Assembly (NCBI GenBank): GCA_009746045.1
Contig: RPFO01000246.1
Span: 2,064,517 to 2,128,516 of the forward strand
From: Mesostigma viride
Taxonomy: Eukaryota > Streptophyta > Mesostigmatophyceae > Mesostigmatales > Mesostigmataceae
Length of the DNA: 64,000 bases
Reading direction: 5' to 3'
Each line of letters starts with the position of its first letter. Within the stretch, counting starts at the first letter, position 1. The notes beneath the pieces are model-generated. The model made no database searches, was not told where the DNA came from, and saw only the letters and a program-made list of their open reading frames with translations. Positions 30,020 through 39,756 of this stretch are shown piece by piece. Both the position numbers and the translations under genes were made by a program.

Positions 30020-31995
30020 TAATTAATTAATTATCAACATCACTCCGTTGGGAGTAGATGTAGCACATAGCCCTGAGAAGGGGCATAGGGCTTTTAATAC
30101 ATTCTAGGCTACTTCATGCAAGGGTGGGAATGTAAGCTACCCCTGCTCTAGGTGCACCAAGGCACCTGCACCCTCATGGTCTATCACGCTATGCCCGGGT
30201 AAGGGGGGAGCATGCCTGTGAGGGAGGAAGATCATCATGGCTATACAAGAGCTAGGACATGGCTTCTCGACAGAGAGCATCTCTCTGCATGGCATAGCAT
30301 GGCTAAATTCTTAATGCAACATCCATGGGGGTCCCATTATAGACAAAGCATGGCTAAATGTTGAAGGCATCATCCATGGGGGCCATTATGGGCGCACATG
30401 CGCGTGGGCCACATGCTAGGCTAAGCCTTACTAATCTACACTGCTGGTATATATATTCCTAGTCTGAGGTGGCAGGAGGGGGCTGCCAGGGCTTGTGGTC
30501 AACGTGGATGACCGCCCCCCTCCAGTATACCGGCTTCCCCCTTGCGCTCTGCCGGAGCTGAAGGTAGGCCGGCCATAGCTCGCGTCGCCGTTGTTGCTGG
30601 GCCAGGGTCAAGTCGTCGTCCAGCGTGAAGCGAGTCTCCGAGAGCTTCTTGCGGCATTTAAGGAACGCCAGCTTGTCCGCCATGTACTTAAAGGTGAGGA
30701 GCACGGGGGCCGGGCCAGCCTTCCCCCGCGCGCGGGGGAGGCGGACAGCCGACATGTCCAGCTCACCAGTGAGTAACATGGGGGCAAGAATGGCGCGCTT
30801 AAATGCCTCAAGAAGGCTCGTGGAGGTCTCACCTGCCTGCTGGTCGAAGTGCTTGACGATGACATTGTGGCTGCGCCGGGCGATGTCGGCTTCCTCGCGA
30901 AGGTCGAGGGCTTGTTGCTTGAGTTGTGCCGAGATGGTGGAGGTGGTGGAGGTGGTGTGCTGCTTAAGCAAGTCCGCCCAGGTGGAGGGAGCATCGCCGG
31001 CCGAGCCAGCAGGCGCCGGCTGGGCGGCGATGTCCTTCACCGCCTGGGCGGTGAGGCCGGCGGTGTCATGCAAGCTCTCAAGGGCGTTGGCGGTGGCTTG
31101 AAGGCGTTGGTCGAGGTCGAGGAGCTGGGCTTTGATGTCGGCAGTGGAGGCGGAAATGGCCGTGGAGGTGGAGGCGGCGGCGGTGGAAATGTGAGGAAGT
31201 TCAGCAGTCAGCGTGCCGCCGATTGCTGCTATGTCGGCAGCAAGGGGGGTCACGTGCTGCTGAAAGGCTTCCGTGAGGATGGAGCGGAGGGTGGGGACGG
31301 AAAGGGGTGGAGCCCAGATCTCGCCGTCAGAGCGCTGGAGAAGGGAGTTGAGGATGGCGTGCTGGAGATGGGGGCGGACGCAGCCGGACAGCCCGTAGAT
31401 GTTGGCCCAGCGGCTGCCGTCCGGGGCGAGGAGGCGATTGATGGAGTGGAAATGGAGGCACAGGTCGTAAAGCGAAGCGTAATCCCCGAAGAAGATGCAG
31501 CGCAGAGCATCGGTCGGAGAAATGGTGGCCCAGTCGTAATCTGCGACCTTGAAAGGCCGGGGCCGAAAGCTCGGTTCTGGGCGTGAAGACCCTCCTGTGT
31601 CGTCGGCTGGGCGGGTGCGCTTGGGGTCAGGCGATGCAGATGGCGAGGCGTTAAGCCCGGGGGGTTGCTGGACGACCACCAGTGCACGACTAGTGTCATC
31701 GCCGCCTGCCGGACCTGAAGGCGAAGCTGCAGCCTGAGCTGCAGACGTATTTTCATTGCCGAGCGCAGCCGCCAGGCTGCGTTGCGTCGAGGCGCGTTTG
31801 TGCGCCATATATTGCGTTTTAGATTCGGAAAATTATATCAGCATGTGCGTCTTAGAAAGACGAAGCGATAGTGATATTCACGGCTAAATTCGGTGCTCAA
31901 ACGTGAAAGTTATGAGCTCCGACAGCCATGGCTACCTCGTGGCCGGAACCTTTGTGTCACTAGAATGCTATTCTTAATGCATCATCCTTACTCAT
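30020..31995 (-). mobile_element. ORF1-only retroelement (HAL1-like), copy 1
   Basis: Read on the minus strand: a ~190-bp 5' leader, one ORF1-like gene, a ~440-bp 3' UTR and a (TTAA)n tail. An 8-bp repeat CCAATCAT lies at 30012-30019 and 31996-32003 and may be the target duplication. The 5' leader (ATATCAGCATGTGCGTCTTA and neighbours) and 3' UTR match copy 2 at 42302-44335. There is no endonuclease or reverse transcriptase, so it must borrow them. Confidence 0.8.
30459..31808 (-). CDS. ORF1-like protein, copy 1
   Basis: A 449-residue protein from the ATG at 31808. The N-terminal ~70 residues are low-complexity Ala/Ser/Pro. A globular part follows (around DALRCIFFGDYASLYDLCLH), then a long helical, probably coiled-coil region (residues ~200-330). 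The C-terminal ~100 residues resemble the L1 ORF1 C-terminal domain: LTFKYMADKLAFLKCRKKL, then a basic LTLAQQQRRRELWPAYLQLR and KPVYWRGAVIHV. L1 ORF1 proteins trimerise through a coiled coil and bind RNA. The N-terminus and C-terminus are well conserved with copy 2, the middle much less. Intact frame; probably a recent copy. Confidence 0.65.
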   Translation of the reverse strand: MAHKRASTQRSLAAALGNENTSAAQAAASPSGPAGGDDTSRALVVVQQPPGLNASPSASPDPKRTRPADDTGGSSRPEPSFRPRPFKVADYDWATISPTDALRCIFFGDYASLYDLCLHFHSINRLLAPDGSRWANIYGLSGCVRPHLQHAILNSLLQRSDGEIWAPPLSVPTLRSILTEAFQQHVTPLAADIAAIGGTLTAELPHISTAAASTSTAISASTADIKAQLLDLDQRLQATANALESLHDTAGLTAQAVKDIAAQPAPAGSAGDAPSTWADLLKQHTTSTTSTISAQLKQQALDLREEADIARRSHNVIVKHFDQQAGETSTSLLEAFKRAILAPMLLTGELDMSAVRLPRARGKAGPAPVLLTFKYMADKLAFLKCRKKLSETRFTLDDDLTLAQQQRRRELWPAYLQLRQSARGKPVYWRGAVIHVDHKPWQPPPATSD

Positions 31996-32046
31996 CCAAT
32001 CATCCTACGTAGTAATGATCATCCAATCATCCTACGTAGTAATGAT
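31990..32046. repeat. 28-bp direct duplication
   Basis: ATCCAATCATCCTACGTAGT followed by AATGAT occurs twice in tandem (about 31994-32019 and 32021-32046). It sits at the boundary between the ORF1-only element and LTR-B copy B. Confidence 0.7.
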
Positions 32047-32060
32047 TACGGCGTTGGATC

Positions 32061-32407
32061 TCACGCCTCGGATCTAGGTAGTAAGATAAGACCTCGTAAT
32101 TTACGCCTCGGATGCTTTTTACCACCCTCGGACGAAAAGTAAAGTGTATCCTCCACAGAACGTAGCCATGCAGATGTCACAATGGCAGATGACGTCCTTG
32201 GAATCCTCTCCACCAGCAGCACAGTCTTGATCTCTTGGATGGCTCTCTCCACCACCCCTTGCAGTGCTGGCCGTGGCTCTCCCTGGGTGTAATCAGCAAC
32301 TCTGGAAACTCTGGCAGGTTCTCACAGCACTCAAACTGACTGATGTCACACTGCAACAACTCCAACCCAGGGTACCTGCTCCTTGTCAACTTCAGAGCAG
32401 CAATTAA
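32061..32407 (-). pseudogene. integrase core, second half (LTR-B copy B)
   Basis: Continues the integrase cut at 35048. It begins LIAALKLTRSRYPGLELLQC with the second catalytic Asp in QCDISQF, then after a frameshift near 32285 has GVVERAIQEIKTVL with the catalytic Glu. With the Asp in QVDIQRI at about 35150 this completes a DDE triad. The reading frame of the two halves agrees across the TTAA junction. It runs out after VEDTLYFSSEGGKKHP. Confidence 0.8.
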
Positions 32408-35047
32408 GGGGAGGTGGCACCCCAAAAACAAAAAAATCTGACATATGCTAATATCACTTGAAATTCATTTGCACAATGCTGAATTATGATTGGGGGCACT
32501 AAATAACATCTCTAGTGAGTTGTCCATGCACTTGTTGGGGGTACTACCCCCATATATACGCCAATAATGCGCTATAAATAGCAAAAGACGCTAATTAGGG
32601 CTGAGTATGCCCCAGCCAATGCACTTATTTGTTGGCTACCAAAAATCAAGGTCATATAGTTCCCTGAGTTTGTAGCTTGCTGAGCTATTTACATCATGGA
32701 AATGGCAAAACCTTGAACAGTTATTAATTTTCCCGCAAAACAGGTCATTTTTTACCGGACATTGGGAATAAACATATCACAAACACTTCCGATAAGGCCA
32801 CAAAATCAACAAAAATTCCAGCTAACAGGGGGACAGCAGTGTTCCAAGTCCCAGGTCATTCCGACAAGTCTAGCTCAAGTTATTGCGTCAGACGTGTTTT
32901 TAAAAAAATGCCCGCTAAAACAGAAAATGTCACTATATCAGCCCTTGTAAGCATCCTGCACAAGGCAGGCAGGGCAAAACCAATCCCCCTTGGGCTCCTT
33001 AGTCAACGGGGGGTCAGCGCAGCAACCATGCAGTCCTCCCTTGCACCCGAATGTGCTGCACAGCAGGAAAGGGACACCGTCAATTTCATCCGGGGAAGCA
33101 CATGCAAGGCAAGGAATATTATCAACATCATTCTCATCATCACTACTACCTTCCCCATCGTCCCCCTGCCCCTCCCTTTGCATCACGTCGTGGCAGCCAC
33201 CCTTAACACAGGTCATTCCGACAAGTCTTGCTCAAGTAATAAGGTTATGCGTGCTAAAACCTGAACATAAGCTTAAGGGGGGGTTTCTTTGTATATGGCC
33301 GCTTAGGCATGCTGTTTTCCATCCAAAAAGCCAGAAAGCATGCCCCACTCTATCACAAAACATAAGCAAACGGCTAGGCACCACATCTTCCCTCACCTGC
33401 CCTCGGCATGGCCAACCTTGCCAGCGCAAGCATAGCAACACGATCGCTAGGCATACATGCCAGGAGAGCATACACTATACTCTACCCAAGGTTACCTTGT
33501 AAACTTCATGCCAAGAACTCAGCAAATCTATGATCAAAAGCACATATAATTAACTCTAGCACACTGATGACGACACATGCTCAAGGTTGGGGGTCACTGT
33601 GGCACGCACTGATGGGTTTCCTAAACGACCACTCACTACCTGACAAGGCGCTAAGGACCACTCAGAAAGCAAGTAAACACGATCACACTTTACTTGCCAT
33701 CAACATGGATCAAATCCATGCTGAATATGTTGTGAAGTACAAAGGGGTGGCCACGCACCTCATACTCCTTCACCGTCCCTCGAGCATGGCCAGACTTATA
33801 AGTACGTGAATAGCAATAATGATTATGGCACTAACATGCATTACCAGCATTTTCTATGTTTCTCCCAGGTTAGATTGTAAGGGTTATGCCAACCAAGCTT
33901 ACCAACACAGCAACAACTCCTTAACTGCACTACCCGACATGGGCAACAAACTGGAACTATGGAGGGCAAGGAACCAAGGAGATCATGGCATACAAAGCTT
34001 GTATGCAGTCAACCATGTCAACCATGGTTGGCTCAGCAACATTGCTGTCTTGTCACATCATCATAACAAGGAAAGCTCAAATAAACCAATGATGGCAGCT
34101 ATCTACATGCAGTCACACAAATGCAATATCTCCAACATGATCGTCGATTTAAAAAATTCCTTCCCTGCACGATAAAATGCAAAGAAACCAGTGGCGGCCG
34201 TTCAGCTTCTGACCGCTGTGATGCCGCTGCGAGGAAAGGGTGCGTCACTATCACACAACAAGAAGCGTCCATACGCACAACATCCTTGCCAGAACACGTG
34301 CTATGAAATCCCTTACGCCTTCCCTAGGATCTATCGGCTGAGACTGAAGCGGATTTGATCAAGACATCAACGAAAACAAGCTAAAGCTGCCAGGTATTCG
34401 TCAACACGACGGCAAGCAACGGAGAGTTAACTGGCGGAAACTGACCAAAACGAACGCAAAAAACTTCGAACGATGAGCTCTTCGAAGAAAGAACTGATAG
34501 TAGATAACAGTCGCCACAAATCTATACCTTGCCCTCGTAGATCCCTCGCCCAGGCGCGCAACAACGGCCGTTCTTCCATGGAAGGTTCCGACATGCACTG
34601 CGCAGGCCTGAAAAAATACTTACAGAGAATGGCCGAAAATGTAGCAAAAAGCACCCGTTCGGTTTAGAATTCGATGCTACCGATATGAATGCATCCTTCA
34701 CGGTCAAAAAGACCCCCAAAACTGAGAATTTACTGCCGCAATCACGAATTCTATTTTATTCCGCGCGACCAAAAAATGCAGATTACCCCCCATGCCGATG
34801 GCAGTAAAAGAAAGCAGCGATATTGTAAACCAGCCACTTGCCGCCGCAATCCAACATCATTAAATCATCGTCTTCAACATCCAAGCATTTTTTTGGCATT
34901 TCTCTAGCCCTACATTGCTAGTTTCGCCTAAACGCAGTCGCCATGGCCACTTCCGCTAGTGGTGCGCGCACGGAGCACCCACTTTTCACGGTACGGCCGG
35001 TGCCGCGAATTTTTTCGCGCGGAAAATATTCGGCGCGCCACGTCCCC
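32408..35047. mobile_element. 2640-bp element with TTAA target duplication and 16-bp inverted ends
   Basis: TTAA occurs on both sides (32404-32407 and 35048-35051). The ends read inward GGGGAGGTGGCACCCC (left) and GGGGACGTGGCGCGCC (right), 13 of 16 identical. It interrupts the integrase gene, whose frame is continuous across the single TTAA. A TTAA target and G-rich ends fit the piggyBac superfamily, but no transposase frame is visible, so it would be a non-autonomous member. Inside lies a PHD-finger exon and a copy of the dispersed repeat seen at 3770-4060. Confidence 0.8.
32938..33216 (-). CDS. PHD-finger exon carried by the TTAA element
   Basis: A 92-codon minus-strand frame with a Cys4-His-Cys3 pattern: CLAC, then LLCSTFGC, GLHGCCADPPL and GDWFCPACL, which is the spacing of a PHD zinc finger (histone tail readers). 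An acidic stretch (GEGSSDDENDVDN) precedes it. It ends at a TGA 11 residues after the finger. No other domain is attached, so it may be the last exon of a captured host gene or part of the element's own protein. Confidence 0.65.
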   Translation of the reverse strand: MTCVKGGCHDVMQREGQGDDGEGSSDDENDVDNIPCLACASPDEIDGVPFLLCSTFGCKGGLHGCCADPPLTKEPKGDWFCPACLVQDAYKG

Positions 35048-35714
35048 TTAATGTAGGCTTCTCCATGTCAGGCAGGATCTCTAGGGTCTTGTACTTGGTA
35101 TATCTGTCCACTGCCACCAGCAGCTTCAAACCCCTGATTCTCTGAATATCTACCTGCACATGGCCTGGCTGCAAAATAGGAGTCCTGGCATGAGACTGCT
35201 TGGGCTTTCTAGCAACTAGCCTGCACTTGCAAGCTTGAGCAACCTGTTGGCAGATGGAGTACAACTCACTTCCTCCCAGCCGTCTAGCAACTTGCAAAGA
35301 CTGAGCTGCATGGCCAAACATGGTATGCAACCTTGAGGCAATGTCATACAAGAGAGAAAACCTTTTATTGTCATTATTAGCACTCAAGGTATGTACAGAT
35401 CCCTTATGTACAGGAGGCACCAGGGTCGTGCCTGTCAGACTGTCTCCAGCCCTATCCTCATCCTGACCATCCTGTGCCAGTCCTGCACGGTCAGAATGCT
35501 TCTGAGATCCACCTGGGTCCACATCACCAGGTCCTACCTCAGGCTCAGCACCGCCATGGCGGGCACGTTGGCGAGTAACCACTGCAGCTACAGCTGGCAT
35601 ACTCTCTGTGGTAACCAAGCTTGCCCCATCGTGTCCAATAGGCTCTGTCACTAGAGCATGGGGCTGCCCCTCACTGCCGTCACTAGCAGCTACATTACAC
35701 ACCCCTGGGGGCAC
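35048..35714 (-). pseudogene. integrase N-terminal half (LTR-B copy B)
   Basis: After an unassigned ~110-residue leader come the integrase zinc-binding region (RLHTMFGHAAQSLQVARRLG, then ICQQVAQACKC) and the start of the catalytic core with HVQVDIQRIRGLKLLVAVDR, including the first catalytic Asp. It stops at KPTL, where the TTAA element begins; any frame beyond is read into the insert. There is no protease between the Gag zinc knuckle and this domain. Confidence 0.8.
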
Positions 35715-35759
35715 CCTCCAGGGTTCAGGGATGTGTGCAGGCTCAAGTCAATGATCAGC

Positions 35760-36932
35760 AGCCTTGCCCTTGCCCTTATCCTGGGATGGACCAGCCTTGT
35801 CCTTGCTGCCACCCTGAGCTGGCTTGCTCTGACCTTCCTGCCTCAGGTACGAGGGACACTCATTCCTGAAGTGACCCTTCCCTGGCAGAAATAACATTCC
35901 ACCTGACTGATGTCCCGTGAGGTCCCACTGCTGGGCCCAGCCTTGGGAGGACCACCCACCCTCTTGAAGTCAAACTGGGACTGTGGATGTCCCGACTTCG
36001 GCGGGGTCCCCCGTCCAGCCCTTCTGTCACGCCCCCTCCTGGACCTTCCTCGACCCCTTGAAGAGGTCTCAGGCCCTCTCGAGGGCGCTGGGCCCCCGTG
36101 GCCCGATCCCCTCATGGACTTAACCGCAGGTTCAGCGGCCTCCTCGTCCCCTTGACGAGGGCGCTTACCACCTACGTACTTGCCGCTGAAACACTCATAC
36201 AACTGGTCCGTCATGGCTGCCCAGCCATGGACCTGTCGCATGTGGATGGTCACATTATCCATGGTGACCGGATCCAGCTGCAGCGACTTGAGAAAGTCGC
36301 CCATGGCCATCCGATCTGCACGAAGAATCCCTTGGCCATGGCGTCCTCCCTCAGCTTGACGAAGTCTTCAAAGGCGTGGACCACTAGCTGCCCCTTGATG
36401 GGCTTGTAGTCCAGGTATTCTTGCTTCAGGTGGGACCCATCTATGGTCCTCTTGTCACTCAGGAACACCTGAGTCGCGTCATAAACGCCGCCCAGGTGTC
36501 CCCCGCCGCGTGTCGCTCCCGAACAAACTTGAACAGCCGCCTCGCCGACTGCCTTATGTAGGCACTAGACGCCAGGATGCGAAGCTTGTCACCGGTGTAT
36601 ATCTCCGTGTACAAGTTCATGTCCTCTAACATCCTCTCAGCGTCCCGGGGCTGCCAATTGTCCTTGATGGACTGAAACTGGCCTAGCACCGCGTACCCCT
36701 CAGCCACGGTCGGTCGCTTAGGTGCCGCTTGATCTGCGGCTGGCGCGTTCTGACCGCCCTGCGATCCTTGGCTCTGATCATCTGGCAGCGCAGCCTGGTC
36801 TCCCAGCGCCTGGCCGTCCCCGCGTCCATCGCGTCCACCGCGTCCATCGCGTCCATCTCGTCCATCCATCCCAGCGCCGCGCCGCGCAAAGCCCATAAGG
36901 CGCGCTTGTTGGTCAATAGCTCCCTCACTCAT
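35760..36932 (-). pseudogene. Gag and zinc knuckle of LTR-B copy B
   Basis: Gag begins at an ATG at 36932 with the same DGR-rich and capsid-like regions as copy A. A frameshift near 36465 moves the reading to a second frame; a further part (35843-36310) covers DNVTIHMRQVHGWAAMTDQL, an Arg/Gly-rich stretch and a CCHC zinc knuckle (CYFCQG followed one frame over by HFRNEC). A one-base shift inside the knuckle breaks it. The order capsid, RG-rich, CCHC is standard for an LTR-element Gag. Confidence 0.75.
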
Positions 36933-37027
36933 GATGGCCTCTGTTCAGATCTGCTACAGCCAGCCAAGTGGCCAAGCAGCAATTAAAGCAATATAAGCTA
37001 CTGAACAAGAAAGGAAAATGCCAAGTG

Positions 37028-37952
37028 TTACCACTCAGGCAAGACCACCACGGTCGCCCCAGGCGCGTCCTGGTTCTCCTTGTCGCTGTCGCTGTCGCTG
37101 TCGCTCACCACAATCAGCTCTGGCACCCTGCTACCCGCTGCGCCGTCGTCGACCCGCTGTCGGCCCGCGATGACAGAATCGTCACCGTTAGTATAGTAGA
37201 CAGGTGACAACCCGTCGTTGGCACCCCGCGGATTGTATCTTGGCACCTCGTGGTCGCCAAGCGCCTCGTCGCCTAGCCCAGCGACGCCCACTGCTCCCAC
37301 CTCAAGGTCACTATCGTAACCAAGAGGGGCAAACTCTTCCCAACGCGTCACACGAACGCGAAGGGGTTGGGGCAGTTCCTGAAAAGGAACCCTTGCTCGC
37401 TCCGGAAACCTGCCGACTCGTGCCGCACGCTGTCCTCCGGTGATGGCTTCCGCTGTCGCCCCGACCTCTGCAAGCCGCCTGTAGTGCTCCGCTCCGCGTC
37501 GTTCACGCGAACTGGTCCCGCTGCAACACCCTCGTCGCCGATTACGCCTGCGAAAGTACGTGGTACACCCGCACCCGCTGCTGCCGGCACGAACTCGTGT
37601 CGCACTGCACCAGCTGCCTCCGCAGCCTCTCCTCGCCTAGCCGCCAACTCCGCACGCACCCGCTCAGCTACTGCTGTAATCACCGTCTGGATGCCGACCA
37701 AACCGTGAAGCTCTTGCTCGAGGTCGTCGATGCTCCGGTGCTCCGGAATGACGATGGTTTGGACGTGCCGCAGAATTCGCTCCCAATCTTCGACCTGGTC
37801 GTCGACGAATTGCACGAAGCTGCGATTAACAGGCGGACGATCTGCAAGCAATAAAGATAATCTCGAACGACACGACGCAATTCAGGCGAAATTGAACCCC
37901 CAGCAGACTGCCGAAACCGGAAATTCTGCTGCCGTTGTTCTTCCTGCACCAT
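37028..37952 (-). pseudogene. accessory frame of LTR-B copy B (frameshifted)
   Basis: Homologous throughout to the intact 306-residue frame of copy A, but split into three pieces (37680-37952, 37348-37851, 37028-37351) by small indels near 37850 and 37480-37350. Confidence 0.75.
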
Positions 37953-38045
37953 TCACCACCGGACGAGCTCCTCGCGTCGTCAACGCTGCACACCGCAACC
38001 AGCAACGACCCTCCTGGCCGTTCCGCTGAGACTGTTTGTAATTTG

Positions 38046-38743
38046 AGTTAACGTTCTTAGCAAACGCAATGTGAAGGATATGGTTGCAATGCAGCAATGT
38101 GTGAATATGGTTGGAAACGGAGCTTTGTTAAAATTGGATAATGTTACAGCGCTCACACACTTGAGGCTTGTACACGCGTTTGCCAAGTCAAGGCAACACA
38201 CGTGAGGCGGGCTCGCAAGAGATGCCCAATTGGCACTGGCCTATTCTTTATATACTTGTGCACTGTGCTTGCTAGTCCTGAGCAGCCTAGGAGGCCTGCT
38301 CAGTAATAACACCCCCGGTACAGTATTCACTACCTGTACAGCGCCCAGTTCCTATACAGTAGGTCTGCCATACAGGCACAGTGACCACAGAGTACAGTCA
38401 CCACAGTGATTATTGCATCTGCACCTAGAAGTCCAGGACTAGGCCTGCGGTACCACCAGACCACAGGTTAAGGTTCCTATTTCCTGTGTACGACGTATTA
38501 ACCCAATACCGTCGTAGGTTCAGCACCTAATTCCTGTCAGCCCAGGAATTACTGTCGACCCCATATGTCGTCGGCAAATATTCACGTCCGACTTAGACGA
38601 ACAGCCGGCTCGCGCTCGCGCGCGACCGGGAAGTCGGAACGCCATAACTTTCTTGATACTTGTCGGAATGAACTCGTTCCGGTGCCGCTGGAATCGCAGA
38701 TAAATGCCGAATCAGGATCACGCCAATGCGCTTGGCGTTAACT
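38046..38743 (-). repeat. LTR of LTR-B copy B (698 bp)
   Basis: Plus strand AGTTAACG...GCGTTAACT: 7-bp inverted ends AGTTAAC/GTTAACT. Same length as the LTR of copy A. A TATA-like GTATATAAAG lies at 38246-38254 on the minus strand. Confidence 0.8.
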
Positions 38744-39650
38744 AAAGGAGTTGTCCAGCCACTGTATAACCATACATCTGCCAGGACATTCAAATCCTGC
38801 TGATGCTATGACCAAGCTTCCACGACTGGCCCTTAATGGGTACCAGTTACTGCGGTCCTTGATGGCTGGGAAACCCTTGTCATAAGGAGTAATCTGGGAG
38901 CCTGAGCCTAATGCTCCTCCTGTAGGTTTTTATCCCCCTGGAGGTTTTGTCCTCTCTGGAGAAGAGGTTTTCCTTCAGATTTGGGTTTTCCCTACAGCAG
39001 GTTACACCAACCATGCAATGATGAGATGCAAACTCCATAAGACCCAAGTGAGTCTCCATTGCCCTCACATGTGAAAGTGAACTGGCCAGGTGCGGCCGAA
39101 CATCAATGAATACATCTAAGCCTGATCACTTTCACAAGGGAAAGAATGGCTGGAGTTGGTTGGAGACCCATCTAGGGTCCACATGGGTCCTCAGAGATAG
39201 AGGATCTTGTACAGATTACTACAATATACTTTATTGTAGTATTGGGCCAATGGCTGTACTTCACTAGTACTCGCCAATGGGATAACGCCACGTAGAATGT
39301 GTGGGCGTCTCCCAGGCCTCCACGTCACCGGCTGGTCAAGGGCCGGTGTAGTCCTGTCAAGAGGACTGAGCCGACTATCGGCCTATCATGTATGCGCATC
39401 TGCCTTGGTACCTCCTAGAGGATTCTAGAAGTATCTAACACGCGGCATGCACTGAACTACATGGAATGCATGTCCACGTAGGATATTCAGCAAGACTGAT
39501 GAAGGTGCCAAGCGCAACAGGTTCTTATGCGCAACGAAGGCGAATTATGCAACGAGGACAATAACGTATGAGAACAATAAACGCAACGTTCATTTCATGC
39601 TTAATTCTGTTTTACATCGCATTCCATTTATTTGCAACTGTTACCACGCC
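38744..39650. other. no gene recognised
   Basis: Non-coding on both strands. Includes the inverted pair CTACAATA / TATTGTAG near 39220-39240 and ACAATAAACGCAACG near 39572, possibly part of a solo LTR or a LINE 5' region. I cannot assign it. Confidence 0.35.
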
Positions 39651-39756
39651 GAGGGGAGACGCGCGGGGGGGTAGGGAGTAGGCCCTCCCCGCCCCCTCAC
39701 ACCGCGAGCAGCTGCCGGGGGGTTAGCTCGAACCCACCCCCCACACCCGTCGTCCG

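Larger units (their letters stand above)
32061..38743 (-). mobile_element. LTR-B retrotransposon, copy B (interrupted and 3'-truncated)
   Basis: Read on the minus strand: LTR 38743-38046, accessory frame, Gag, zinc knuckle, integrase start (to 35048), a 2640-bp insertion (35047-32408), integrase continuation (32407-32061), then loss of homology. Reverse transcriptase, RNase H and the second LTR are missing. Several frameshifts show it is dead. It is highly similar to copy A where they overlap. Confidence 0.85.
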
